A stretch of DNA of 64,000 nt from Ixodes scapularis (taxonomy: Eukaryota > Arthropoda > Arachnida > Ixodida > Ixodidae): positions 16,932,078-16,996,077 of the forward strand of contig NW_024609879.1 in NCBI RefSeq assembly GCF_016920785.2, written 5' to 3'. Positions 1 through 11,309 of the stretch are shown here, piece after piece; position 1 is the stretch's first letter, and every line of letters starts with the position of its first letter. Both the position numbers and the translations under genes were made by a program. The notes beneath the pieces were generated by a model. The model worked only from the letters and a program-made list of their open reading frames with translations, was not told the DNA's origin and made no database searches.

Positions 1-1194
1 TATACAATTTCTTAAACTTCATAAGTAACCGACCAACCGAATGTTTACGTAGCAAAAAAGATTGAGAACCTCATACACATGTAGGTGTGATGTTATGAAC
101 GAACAAATTGCCTGATGTTGATGTACTATTATTTCTAGCCTCAGATAAAATGCAAGCTAAACGTTCGTTGTCTATCTCCTCCGCGCGTTTTGTCCCATAA
201 TCAAAAGAGACTGTTTTCGATATATTATGAATACAAAGAACGATACTTTCAGGAAATACAGATAGTCTCCTTGCGCTGACTATGCTTGACGCCTTCCGAT
301 CCTAGATGTGCGATATAAATATACGCGCTTTTTACTGAGAATGTTCCGCCACTATTAGTAAACAAACTTCAGTTGTCATAAGGACCTTTCAACCCTTGCG
401 ACGTCTTAGTCGTCGAGTAGACGTATCAGACTACAGTTTCCGAAGTAAGGCAAAAAAGCGCGGTGAAACGCGACGAAAAACACGAATACAACGCATCCGC
501 CAAGGCGCGGAGGGGAGAGCGGAGCAGCAAGTTGAAGCAACCTAATGGCCGCCGCGTCACATGATTTCAAGATGGCAGCGCCCATGCGAGGGAGGATGAA
601 ATGGTCTATAGGGCAAAGGGTCGTTTTATTTCCTAAACCAGGTCATAAGAGCCCATTAAGGTGCTTGAATAATTTACACAAGGTATAATGATTACTTTTC
701 CATAGCCATCAGTTTTGTTGCGATAGGTTAAGTATTTTTTAACGCGAAAATGGTAAATGCCGCCACCTTGGACGTTGCTGCTTATCTGGCAACCCTGCTT
801 TCTCCTCTCGGCGCTTGCAATTCTCGGAGCGAGAAGGAAGCGAGAGAGGCTGCGCCAAGGCGTTCGCTGCTTGCAATGGGAGGCGAGAGGAGGAAAGGCG
901 CATGGAGCAACAGAGTTGCAACAGAGCGGGCGTCTGCTCTCGTGCAGGCAACATTGGCGCATATCCTTTCCCGAATCCTCTCTCTCAGGCGCCGCCATTA
1001 AATTGCAAGCGCTCTCCAGGTTATCCAGGTTTTGAGTTGCACCCATCCTCACTATGTCATGCTGTTGCTTGTCACGATCCTGACGGCTGGTCATATAAAT
1101 GCTGGCGAAAAGCACAAGAGCGGGGCGCTCATGACAAAATGATGTATGGGGGGAAGGGGAAAGCGGAGGCCCCAGCAAAATAAGAAAAATTCGG

Positions 1195-1195
<1 letters not shown>
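1..1195. other. Intergenic, no gene seen
   Basis: I see no coding gene. Open frames here are short and disagree between strands. A short stretch around 572-615 resembles the end of the small element at 62482 (a CAAGATGGC motif followed by GGTCTATAG), so a decayed copy probably lies here. Confidence 0.5.

Positions 1196-1233
<38 letters not shown>
1196..1233 (+). repeat. Poly(G) tract, 38 bp
   Basis: This is an uninterrupted run of 38 G. It produces the artificial poly-Gly and poly-Pro peptides read across it. Long G runs can form quadruplexes and are often miscounted in assemblies. Confidence 0.95.
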
Positions 1234-1235
<2 letters not shown>

Positions 1236-2141
1236 AGCCCCTCCGCCCCGGGCTACGTGCAGCCTGCTTGTATGATTCATATGTGTTTCTTGGATAAAGA
1301 AATTTGTCACGCAAATGAGATTTTTCAATGGGACGTACCAACACATTTGGGCTGCGCGTCGTGGTTTCACGATTAATATAGAAGGTACGTACCTCTAGCA
1401 CGTGCCACCATTAGTTGTTGTTGTTAGTTTTTTTTTTTTTTTTTTCACTTTTATCGTCCAAATAATTTTATTTTAAAATTGTCTCAAAATGCGCTCTAAA
1501 CAGTCAAGATGGTCATATTTCTGGGTTTTATAAAAACCTCTAGAGCTCTCAGGGGAACATCCAAGGATCGTACGACCTTTGGATATTCCCCTGGGAGCGC
1601 TGAAGCGTTAGTGAAGGATGCGTGAGCATCCTCGACTATCGCATCATTTCGACAGAAAGTAGTTAAAGAAAAGATGGGACACTTGCGCACTTGAGAAAGA
1701 AACTCTTGAATTACGTTCATTTGTCCTTCAGAATAACAGATATAACAATTACGTTCCAATGCGACGCGCCGGAGAGCCATACGAGCAATTTCAAAATAGG
1801 GCTGAAGCCCCGTCTCCTAGCCTTGGGCAGCCAAAAGATCCGTCGATGGCGTCACGTACAGCGACTGCCTTTTGCGTTTTCTCGCATTTAACAATACTTG
1901 CGCAGCAAATGGTTTGGGTATTCGGGTTCACGGGGTAAAAAGAACACTAGAATTCGCTTCAAACTCTTTTTTTTTTTCAAGAACCTCCGTAGCTTCCCTT
2001 TAATTTCTTGATCTTATGGGAATGAAGACGTCATGCTCCCAGCTTCTTGGATCATGCGCTCGACGAAAACCCGAAAACTACGCACGTCGGCATTTTGAAC
2101 TTCAGGTATGTTGCGTTACCTGCAGCCCATTCTTTGCACAA

Positions 2142-2383
<242 letters not shown>

Positions 2384-2409
2384 AGTTTGTACAGCCGGAA
2401 GTTAGTCTC

Positions 2410-2700
2410 CCTCAATGGGCGTCAGGTGTCTGAGCTGTAGGTAAGCAATTTAGCCAAACACGACTATATCGCCGGTACGATGCTCATCCAGATCGAGACG
2501 GTAGGACGGGTGGGGACTGAACAAGGGGGATCGGTGGCCAAGTGGCTTGGCGCAACGCAGCTAGGAGCACGTGGTTTGAAAGCGCGTGTTACAGAACCCT
2601 GGAATCTTTGGCTCAATCCCCACCCCTGCCAGTTTCGACCTGGATGAACATCGTACCGGCGTACAGTCGTGTGTTATTACTGAGCAATGCAAGTTCATAT
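2410..2700. repeat. tRNA-derived SINE pair in inverted orientation
   Basis: A + strand tRNA-like head at about 2532-2630 has an A box like TGGCCAAGTGG and a B box like GGCTCAATCCCC. A body follows with the motif GATGAACATCGTACCGGCG (2643-2661). An inverted partial copy lies at 2410-2516 and pairs with it over about 50 bp (CGCCGGTACGATGCTCATCC at 2471). Further copies of the same body are at 17160-17300 and near 23290. Confidence 0.65.
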
Positions 2701-2790
2701 AAAAAAATATATACAAAAACGTGTAGCAGTGGTATTGCACTAGCTAAATTTCGCATAAGATACTCCCAAAACATTTACAGGCCTTTTTTT

Positions 2791-3200
2791 TAGAGCGCAG
2801 CTCTTAGGTGCCCGTTTCCGGCTTGAGCGGCGTCGGCGTCGGCGTCACCAAGGTCACCCCAAAGTCACGTGACCCCTAAGTCACGTGACCCCCCCCCAAG
2901 GTCACCTCAAGGTCACGTGACCCCCGAAGGTGACCCCCAAGGTCACGTGACCCCCCGAGGTCACGTGGCCCCCCTCCCCGAGGCCACGTGACCCCCCTCC
3001 TTCCGAAGTCACGTGACCCCCTCCCCCCGAGGTCAGGTGACCCCCTCGGAGCATATTAAAGAATGAGGGGAGGAGGAGGAGAAGGAGGAGGAGGAGGGGT
3101 CTACCCTCCCCTCACTACCCTTCCCTCCTCCTCCTCAAGAGCTGCTCTCCAATTCGGCGTTATAGGGAGTTGTAAACGGCTTTCACTTTTTTTTTCAGCA
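2791..3200. repeat. Repeat element with a CACGTG minisatellite core
   Basis: The ends (TAGAGCGCAGCTCTTAGG at left; CAAGAGCTGCTCTCCAATTC near 3135) are shared with a second copy at 25710-26175. The core, about 2845-3045, is a tandem array of 24-30 bp units, most of which contain GTCACGTGAC or a close variant, separated by C-rich spacers. The core of the other copy is unrelated. Confidence 0.7.
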
Positions 3201-4500
3201 AAAATAAGCTACGCATCGCTGATAACGGTCCGAACCCGATGCAAAAGTCTCGGAACTCATTGTGTTCTTATTCAAAAGCTATAAGTGACTTTCTAAAGTT
3301 TTCAATGGAAAAATTGCGGCCGATGGACGTCTTATGACGACGAGAAGTTTTGATGGCACCACTTCAAGGGCGCCCCTCTGTGACGGAGCTAGTAGGAGGC
3401 AAGCAGACGACGCGCTATGTCAAAGCACGGAGTGGCAATGTTAGCTCGCATCTGTGCCGAATAAAAACGACTTTTTTTTATTAAAGAAACGTGTCTGACG
3501 TCTTTGTTGGTTATCTTTCTAATGAATAACAAAGTTGCTTTTTATATTAAAAATCTGTCAAATGTTCAAAAACAAGCCTGGAGCTACATGTTAAAGCTTG
3601 CGCGGTGTGCGTAAGAACTATTCACCGTCTCGGATTCTTTTTCTTTCTTTTTTTTTCGCACCTGTGGAAACTGTTGTAGAAAAAGGTTTTGCATTCATCA
3701 GAGTAAATGGCGTGCTGCCTCCTTAGCCGTGCACGCGCGCACAGTTGTGTTCCAGGGCGCCGCACACTTGTTTTAGCTGCATTGAGCTTGCCGATACCGA
3801 CGCTTCCATTCAAGTGTGACTCGACAGTTGCTAACAAGCAAATTATCGTCAGCAACTGACGCCTAGCCCATCCCGCATCGAATACGCGGCAAAGGCGTCT
3901 GTCACATCGCGACTTCTGCTCGAAAGAAAAGCAGAAATTTCCCTAAATTCTTAAATTGCAGGACATGGCCCGGCAAATCCAGACCATTGATGAACTTGCT
4001 CTATCCAATTTTTACTAAGAATTGTTTACAAGTTTAAAATCGGTCGCTGAGAAGCGCATCGCGCATTATCCGCATCTGTGTCCGAAAAATTACATACTAA
4101 CGCTAGTAATTCATAGCAGGTTTATACCTCATTTTTGGGACGCTGAAGTGTCACCGACTTCGATCGCGAGGGGGCCTCGCAAGTTTCGCATCGATCGGGT
4201 CTTGAAGTTAGCCACCGCTTCTTCCTGCCTGCTATTTCGAGGAAACATTTGTTTACTGGTCAAAAAATTAAAAATGAATCAACTTGGAACTAATAAGAGG
4301 CCAGAACTAACACAACACATTGGAACCAACAGGATACACGAATTCGCTTTCACTGAAGTGTTTATTACAGACGGGAGAGGTTCTCGAATTTAGCTTTCCT
4401 ATTTTCCATTTCATGAGCCATTCCCTTCTGTTTTACTTTGTCCGAATCGCAATAAATAAATACACCCTATTCGCCGTGGCAGATGTAGTAGTGGGGCAAA
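3201..4500. other. Intergenic, no gene seen
   Basis: This is A/T-rich DNA with T runs and only short open frames. The 123-codon frame at 4022-4393 has no recognisable domain and is treated as chance. Confidence 0.5.
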
Positions 4501-4514
4501 GCGCTGGATGCTGT

Positions 4515-4660
4515 CGAGACCGGTTATAACGAACTCCGTTATAACAAAGTGGCGGCTACAGCGAAGCGATTGCGATTTTGCATTTCCGTTTGCACGTTTT
4601 CAACGCATTTGTGTCTGTTTTAAGCGAAGGAAATTGAGCGGCCTCCGCGGATATAGCAAA
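4515..4660. mobile_element. Fragment of a GGTTATAACG-type (pogo/mariner-like) miniature element
   Basis: ACCGGTTATAACGAAC and CGTTATAAC motifs resemble the ends of the element at 54891-55381 and the repeat at 62745-64000. Only one end is recognisable. Confidence 0.4.
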
Positions 4661-4849
4661 AAGAAATTTCGCGATGATTAAAAAAAAAAGCATAAAATTA
4701 GGAAGGTTTACTAAGTGTCAGCCGCCGCACTTTGCTGCCGCGGACAAGAAGCCACTCAGACCAGGCTGCAGAAGATGCCGGAAAGGCCGCCGGTGGCAGT
4801 CTCTGCAACGTCGCCTGTTCCCCGCTCCTTATCTGGGAAGCGACCTTAC

Positions 4850-4960
4850 CACTCCGAACATGCATGCCACGACGGCTTCTCCGTGTGCGCATCGCACACG
4901 GAGAAGCCGTCGTGGCATGCCAGAGTCATATGATATATGTGGCATGCATGTTCGGAGTGT
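4850..4960. repeat. Nested hairpin with perfect 28-bp arms
   Basis: The arms 4862-4889 and 4893-4920 are perfect reverse complements around a 3-base loop. A second outer pair, CACTCCGAACATGCATGCC near 4850 and its complement ending at 4960, shares the left arm. The right side of the hairpin has therefore been partly duplicated. Confidence 0.85.
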
Positions 4961-5002
4961 TAGCGACAACGTACCGGCAGAGATGACGGAGAAAGCCTAG
5001 AT

Positions 5003-5930
5003 TTAAAGGGACAATGAAGGCAATTTCGGACATCTTTTTGGCGATTGAACTGGGTTCCAAGCACGTCTCAGGCCTCGTTGCCCAAATTTCAGCCGAAACC
5101 GGCGCTTGTGTGCCGCGCAAATCAATTAAACAGTCGCGGTTATAATCGTACCGGAATCGACTGGAGCGACGCCCCGAGAGTTGCGGGAGAAGCCAGGAAA
5201 AGCGGAGCTCACGTGACCGATGCGAGGCCAAGAAGCGCGACGTCACAAGAGACGCCTCAGCGATTGGTCGAAACGAGAAACGCGCCCTCGGTCACGTTTT
5301 GGTTCTCGGTTTTTAAGAATACTGTTCTAATTTGCGCTTGAGTAACCATGAAAAGCATAAATCGGACCTGAAAGGATTATTAAACCGTAAATAAAGCAGC
5401 ATAAATGTTTTTTTTTTTCTTTGCTACGCTGGACGCGAAGCGGCCACCAAGCAACTATGGGCACTTCGGCATGCGGGCCGTGCGGGCCGCTCGTTACCGG
5501 CTGGACGGTCTTCCTCGGGTGACGGCGGAGGCCGCCACACACGTACTCCGTTCCGTTTGTGTTGGGTTACTGAACGGAAGCTCGAACTCGCTCGCGAGAG
5601 CGGCATTGCTGTCCGTGTTGACAGATTCGACGAAACGACCGCGCCACCGCACCACCGCGCTGCTATAACCCACCGCGGTAACCAGAATCTCGATCTCCTA
5701 AATACTACCGATACCGACTATTCACACTTGACGTCACCTCCGTTTTTGGAGGCCCAGAAACCCCAGAAACGAGAATGGAGATTGTTCAGTTTCGGTTTTT
5801 TTTACTTCTTTCGTAGGCACAGAAATACGCGTCACAAATGGCTACAAAAAATTGGGCAGCATGCTATGTTCCCAAGAAGCATAAAAACACCATTTAAAAA
5901 AATTAAATAAAATCGTCTTCATTGTCCCCT
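5003..5930. mobile_element. TTAA-type terminal inverted repeat element, 0.9 kb
   Basis: The left end TTAAAGGGACAATGAAGG and the right end CTTCATTGTCCCCT are inverted copies. Interior frames are short and no transposase is seen. It belongs with the other TTAAAGGG elements in this window; the right terminus is slightly degraded. Confidence 0.7.
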
Positions 5931-6310
5931 GCATTTGATTGTCGCGTAGCCAGTGTGGCGAGGAATCTGGGCGGAGAGGCGGACACGTTTGCAGAAGGAG
6001 AACGCTTTTGAGTTTTGACTCCTTGCATGCTGCAGCTTGATTTGCAAACGCGGCCCACAAACCACGTGACCCCGACCGAACAGTTGCCCCATCTCTGAAA
6101 TATATGCTCTATATACCGACGACAGACAAGCTTGAGCACGAACTCGGTGCCATACTCGCTTCTTTGTTTGCTTCGTGATCCTTGTGGGCGCCTGGCCTGT
6201 GAGGTCTCTCTTGCGCCCCCCAAGGGGGTGTATTGAGCGTTACTCTGTTTGCAGTGAAGATAAACAGCCTTGTGCAGATTTCCTTTTCTTCCTGCAGCCT
6301 CTCGAGTTGC
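5931..6310 (+). repeat. Interspersed repeat, LTR-like features
   Basis: 5990-6120 contains GCAAACGCGGCCCACAAA and following sequence shared with 44735-44820, so this is a dispersed repeat. A TATA-like CTATATACC (6111) and a downstream AAGATAAACAGCC resemble LTR promoter and polyadenylation parts, but I cannot define two LTR ends. Confidence 0.4.
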
Positions 6311-6510
6311 GAGCACCAACTGCAGGTCTCTATAAAGCATTTGTTAGGGACGGTGACAGGCTGCGCGAACACACACGCGAAAGAGTGGCCAAATCTATTC
6401 CGGGCGACCGTGACCGAGTACGTTCAAATGAACAAGCGTATTCCACCCGTGCTCGTAAAAATCAGGCAGCGACATCTTCGAATTCGCAGACACTGTCAGA
6501 AGCGTCATAG

Positions 6511-9500
6511 CTACGTGCAGGAAGTGGTGGCGAACATGTTACTTTCTTTCCATCTGTTTCAGTTACGTTTACTAACATAAGAAGTGTTATGAATAAACGA
6601 GATCAGCTTAACTCTGTTGTCAGCTCAACGAACGCAGACCTAATCTTTCTTACGGAAACATGGCTTAGTAAACATGTCTGCAGCTCTGAAATTTTCCAAG
6701 GAGATAAAACATATAATGTATATCGTTTTGACAGAGATGGTAGACATGGGGGTGGCACACTCATAGCCGTATCACAGAGCATACCTTCATTTTGCGTAGA
6801 TGTTCCTTCCAATCTAGAAATCGTTTGGGCTTGTATCACTTTAAATAACACAAGAATTTTATTGGGCGTCTGCTACCGCCCCCCAAACAGCGCAGTGACA
6901 TTTATTGATGATTTACATGACGTTATGAATTCTATTGTTTGTCAGTATCCCAGTTCTCCTATTTTTTTATTAGGGGATTTTAATTTTCCTGATATCATGT
7001 GGTCTGACCCACCTTCTTTTCAACGTGTTTCAACTCAGAGTCAACTTTTTTTGGATCTGTGTGCGTGTTTTAATTTGACACAGCTGGTAATGAAACCAAC
7101 AAGGTATGTCAATGATACAGCGAACACACTTGATTTAATTCTGTCCACACACCCTGACCTTCTATCTTCCCTTACGTATCTTCCAGGCTTAAGTGATCAC
7201 TCGTTGTTAAATTTTGATCTCAAAGTTGCTCCCCCAATCAATAGTAAAAAAGTAAAGCTTATTTCTGATTACAATAAAGCCAATTTTGATCTTATTAATG
7301 AAAAACTGTGCAGCTATCTGGACACATATCTGCCAGAATTTGATCAGCGAAGCGTGCAGGAAAATTGGAGATTATTTTGTTTAAAAGTAAACGAACTGAT
7401 TGATGCGCATGTACCCGTAAGGCGTATTCAATCTGATGCTAAAGCACCTTGGTATACTAACACCCTAAAACGTCTTTCCAATAAAAAACAGCGACTTTTT
7501 CGTTCAGCTAAACAACGTAACACGATTGATAGGTGGGAAGCATACTTTGCAGCTGAGGTCGAATATTCCCGAGCTGTATCTGACGTCAAAGAGAATTTTT
7601 TTAAGAACACTTTACCGGGTCTATTGTTGAATGACCCCAAAAAGTTCTGGAAGACTGTTAATATAAATGACGACGGCTTAATTTCTCTTAGCGATGAGTC
7701 TGGGGCGTTAATCCCTCCAGCAGAATATCCATCAGTGTTTAATAATGTTTTTTCAAATAGTTTTTCTGTAGCTGATGGAAATGTATCGTATGACGTTCCA
7801 CGTTGTGAGTTTAGCCCTATGTTTCCAATTTCCATGGAACCTACTGGAATTGTAAAGTTAATTGATTCTTTGAAAGTATCATCGTCATGTGGAAGCGACA
7901 ATATTAACTCAAAATTTCTAAGACAAACTAAAATGTACTCATCCTTTTTTTTGGCCAAAATTTTCCAGCAATCTCTTGAGTGTGGAACGCTCCCAATAGA
8001 ATGGAAAACTGCGAAGGTGGTTCCACTGCATAAGTCCGGTAACAAGCATTCTCCATTAAATTATCGACCCATTTCACTAACAAGTATTCCTTGTAAAATA
8101 ATGGAGCACATTTTGTACTCTCATATTTTCAATTACTTAGAATCCAATTCATTTTTCGCTCCTGCTCAACATGGTTTCCGTCGCTCATTTTCTTGTGAAA
8201 CGCAGCTGCTTCATTTCACCCATTGTTTGCATGCTATACTGGACAAAAACCATCAGGCTGACTGTATTTTTCTCGATTTTTCTAAAGCATTCGACAAGGT
8301 TAATCATAAGTTACTAATGCTTAAACTTTCTTCATTAAGCCTAGATCCTAACTTGTTAACCTGGCTGGAATGCTTTCTAACCAACCGCTCACAATATGTA
8401 ACTCTAAATGGCGTTAATTCATCCCTGACTGATGTTGTATCGGGCGTACCCCAAGGTTCAGTTTTAGGCCCGCTTCTTTTTCTAATATTCATTAATGATT
8501 TACCAAGTTGTGTTTCTTCCTCCATGCATTTATATGCAGATGACTGTGTAATTTATCGGGAAGTTCATGATGATGATGACGTACGCATTTTGCAATCTGA
8601 TTTAAATAATATTACTCTTTGGTGCAAAAAATGGCGTATGGAATTAAACCCTAACAAATGCAAACTAATGCGCGTTTCCCGGCAAGGCGCACGCCCTTCA
8701 AAATATACACTAACCGACATTCAACTTGAATCTGTAAACTCATACCGTTATCTGGGTGTTACTATATCGTCGACATTAACCTGGAAGCCTCATATTGATA
8801 TAATAATCGCCAACGCTAACCGCATGTTAGGATACTTACGACGAAACTTCAGAACGGCCCCAGTTAACTTAAAACTTCTTCTTTATAACACTCTTGTACG
8901 GTCAAAATTGGAATACGCAGCCTCTATTTGGGATCCTAACCACACGTTTCTGCATAAAGCTCTCGAACTAGTTCAAAATAACGCCGTTCGTTTCATTCTG
9001 TCTAATTATAATCGAACAGCTAGCATATCATCAATGAAATCCAGTTTATTGTTACCCTCTTTGTCATTGCGCAGAAAGTTTTTTCGACTTTGCCTGTTTC
9101 ATAAAGTGTATCATCATCAGTCGCTGCGAGACCATTTCTTTACACTGCCTAGCTATTACTCTTCCCGTCTGGACCATCGGAATAAAGTTGGATTAACACG
9201 TTGCCAAACAAACACTTTTTTTTATTCATTTATCCCGCATACATCAAACGACTGGAACCACCTTCCAGCAGATATCGCAACTATACCTGATTATTCTCTT
9301 TTTCGCCAATCTTTGTCTACATTTCTGTTTGGTGAGCCAACATGAGTCATTTTATTTTGTTTATTTTTTTCCGTAAAATATATTGCTTGCCGCTTTTGCC
9401 AATGGCTGTGTGTTTTTGATATTTCAATTTCTTGTTGTTTGTTTTTTATTGTTTTGTCAGTTTGTTTTATTTTGCTTTGCCCCTCCCTCTACAATGCTTC

Positions 9501-9543
9501 GGCGCTTGAGGGTATGTACAATAAATAAATAAATAAATAAATA
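6511..9543 (+). mobile_element. Non-LTR retrotransposon (CR1/jockey-like group)
   Basis: The unit comprises a complete-looking ORF2, a short 3' UTR (9346-9517) and an (ATAA)n tail at about 9518-9543. A tetranucleotide repeat tail instead of poly(A) is typical of CR1-like and related clades. Upstream, an open frame ending TAG at 6508-6510 (charged peptide around RDRDRVRSNEQAYSTRARKN) could be the tail of ORF1. The 5' end is probably truncated. The element directly abuts a broken I-clade element at 9544. Confidence 0.85.
6589..9345 (+). CDS. Non-LTR retrotransposon ORF2: endonuclease and reverse transcriptase
   Basis: This frame of 918 codons has no stop or frameshift. The N-terminal AP-endonuclease (about 1-210) shows TETWL (Glu23), GDFNFPD (Asp130) and SDH (202-204), the usual catalytic set. 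The reverse transcriptase (about 470-740) shows NYRPISLTS, FLDFSKAFDKV (motif A Asp563), SGVPQGSVLGPLLF (motif B), YADD (649-652, motif C), KWRMELNPNKCK and YRYLGVTISSTLTWKPH. No RNase H domain follows, which argues against the I clade and for CR1, L2 or jockey. The frame stays open upstream to 6511, adding a VTFTNIRSV-type endonuclease start, so real translation may begin before this ATG. Target-primed reverse transcription is the expected mode of movement. The intact frame suggests a young copy; activity is unproven. Confidence 0.93.
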   Translation: MNKRDQLNSVVSSTNADLIFLTETWLSKHVCSSEIFQGDKTYNVYRFDRDGRHGGGTLIAVSQSIPSFCVDVPSNLEIVWACITLNNTRILLGVCYRPPNSAVTFIDDLHDVMNSIVCQYPSSPIFLLGDFNFPDIMWSDPPSFQRVSTQSQLFLDLCACFNLTQLVMKPTRYVNDTANTLDLILSTHPDLLSSLTYLPGLSDHSLLNFDLKVAPPINSKKVKLISDYNKANFDLINEKLCSYLDTYLPEFDQRSVQENWRLFCLKVNELIDAHVPVRRIQSDAKAPWYTNTLKRLSNKKQRLFRSAKQRNTIDRWEAYFAAEVEYSRAVSDVKENFFKNTLPGLLLNDPKKFWKTVNINDDGLISLSDESGALIPPAEYPSVFNNVFSNSFSVADGNVSYDVPRCEFSPMFPISMEPTGIVKLIDSLKVSSSCGSDNINSKFLRQTKMYSSFFLAKIFQQSLECGTLPIEWKTAKVVPLHKSGNKHSPLNYRPISLTSIPCKIMEHILYSHIFNYLESNSFFAPAQHGFRRSFSCETQLLHFTHCLHAILDKNHQADCIFLDFSKAFDKVNHKLLMLKLSSLSLDPNLLTWLECFLTNRSQYVTLNGVNSSLTDVVSGVPQGSVLGPLLFLIFINDLPSCVSSSMHLYADDCVIYREVHDDDDVRILQSDLNNITLWCKKWRMELNPNKCKLMRVSRQGARPSKYTLTDIQLESVNSYRYLGVTISSTLTWKPHIDIIIANANRMLGYLRRNFRTAPVNLKLLLYNTLVRSKLEYAASIWDPNHTFLHKALELVQNNAVRFILSNYNRTASISSMKSSLLLPSLSLRRKFFRLCLFHKVYHHQSLRDHFFTLPSYYSSRLDHRNKVGLTRCQTNTFFYSFIPHTSNDWNHLPADIATIPDYSLFRQSLSTFLFGEPT

Positions 9544-11309
9544 TGAGTAAATGGGTTTAGATTTTCTCCTGAAAAGACAATGCGTGCCCTTTTCGCTGCG
9601 GCGTGGCCTCTCACTTGAGCCCAGTTTACAACTCAATAGTATATCTGTACCTGTAAAACAAGGGCACAAATTTTTAGGAGTTGTTTTTGACAAGAAACCT
9701 TCGTTTTTGGCCCATATCAAGGAACTGAAGAAGTGCCTACAAGCGTCTAATCCCTCAAAGTACTTTCTCACATGTCTTGGGGGTCTGACAGGCCCGATTA
9801 TACAATGCCCTGGTTCGTTCCCGTCTGGACTATACGGTGCAATTGTGTATGGATCAGCACGGGAATCTGTTTTAAAAATGCTAGATCCTGTTCATCATCT
9901 TGGCCTTCGACTTGCTACAGGAGCTTTTCGGACTTCGCCTATAATGAGCTTGTATGCATATGCTTATCAAATTTCTTTAGGAAAAAGGAGACAATATCTT
10001 ACCCTTTGTTATAGATTCAAAGTTAAATCTGACCACACATCCCGCCTTTAGCTGTGTACAGACTTTTTCTCTCTTACGACTTTTTGAAAACAAGCCAAGC
10101 ATTGTGCGACCATTAAGCTTTCGGCTCCAAGTATTTAAACTTCCCTGCAGCTTACAATCCCTGAGAATAGCATGATTACAAGGGTCGAGAGCATTCCTCC
10201 CTGGAGTGCAGTAAAAGCTTCATGCGACTGGTCACTGGCCAAATTTCATAAGAAATCTTCAGCAGGAGTTTTCAGCATTGCTGGAGAAATATCAAGATTA
10301 CCTACAATTTTATACCGATGGTGCCAAAAACCTCATCCTACGTAGGTTCTGCAGTGTTTTCGCCACAGTACAAGAAAGCAAGACGTTTGGATAGCATTGC
10401 AAGTATTTTTACTGCTGAGCTTTATGGCATAATGGTGGCTCTTGAACATATCTTAGAGAATCATGTTATGAAAGCTATTTTGTTTGTTGACTCTCAGAGT
10501 GCCCTGCTCTCGGTTTGCTCTCTTACCGACACAAAAAACTGGCTTACACAACAAGTGCGTGTAAAGCTGCACTGTGCTCTCCTACTTGGACTCGATATTA
10601 AACTCTGCTGGGTACCGAGCCATGCAGGAATTATCGGTAATGAAGGGGCAGATAAGCTAGCCGCCTTGAAAGGATAACATTATAATATCCCTTGAAGTGC
10701 CATATAGAGATTTTAAGCCAGCTTTGAGAAGAGCAATTAATAAGGTATGGCAGTCAGAATGGGATAGGGAAATTGACAATAAGCTACACGTTATCAAACC
10801 TTGTTTGGAGTTGTGGGAGAGTTCCCATCACAAGAATCGTTTCCATGAAGTTTTGATGTCCCGATTGAGGATTGGCCGCTCGCGCTTGACAGTACACGTA
10901 GGAGAGCGCGTTGAAAACTACAGAATACACAGAAAGAATAAAACACATGAAGGACGAACACAGACGCACACAGTTCTTTCAATGAGCAACGAACATTTAT
11001 GAAATGCCCATGACACTACGACCGTGAGCTTCAAAGAATTGAAATAAAGAGAGCAAAAAATTAAACGTAAATGCTCAAATTTAAAATAAAATAAATTAAA
11101 ATAAATTAAAACTAAATTGCTCGAAAATTTTTAAAAGACCAAATTGAAACGATAGGACATTAATGGAAATTAATCCCTGAATAAAAGAGAAAAGGAAGAA
11201 CAATACGGAAATTGACCCCTGAATAAATGGGGAAAAGGAAGAAGAAAAGAAAGGAAATTATCCCCTGAAAACGAGGAAAAGGAAGAAGAAAAGAAAGATA
11301 AATAATTGA

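Noticed and set aside
633..1401. Minus-strand 245-codon frame with a poly-Pro run
   Set aside because: The frame is held open by the poly(G) tract at 1196-1233; no domain, and + strand frames overlap it.
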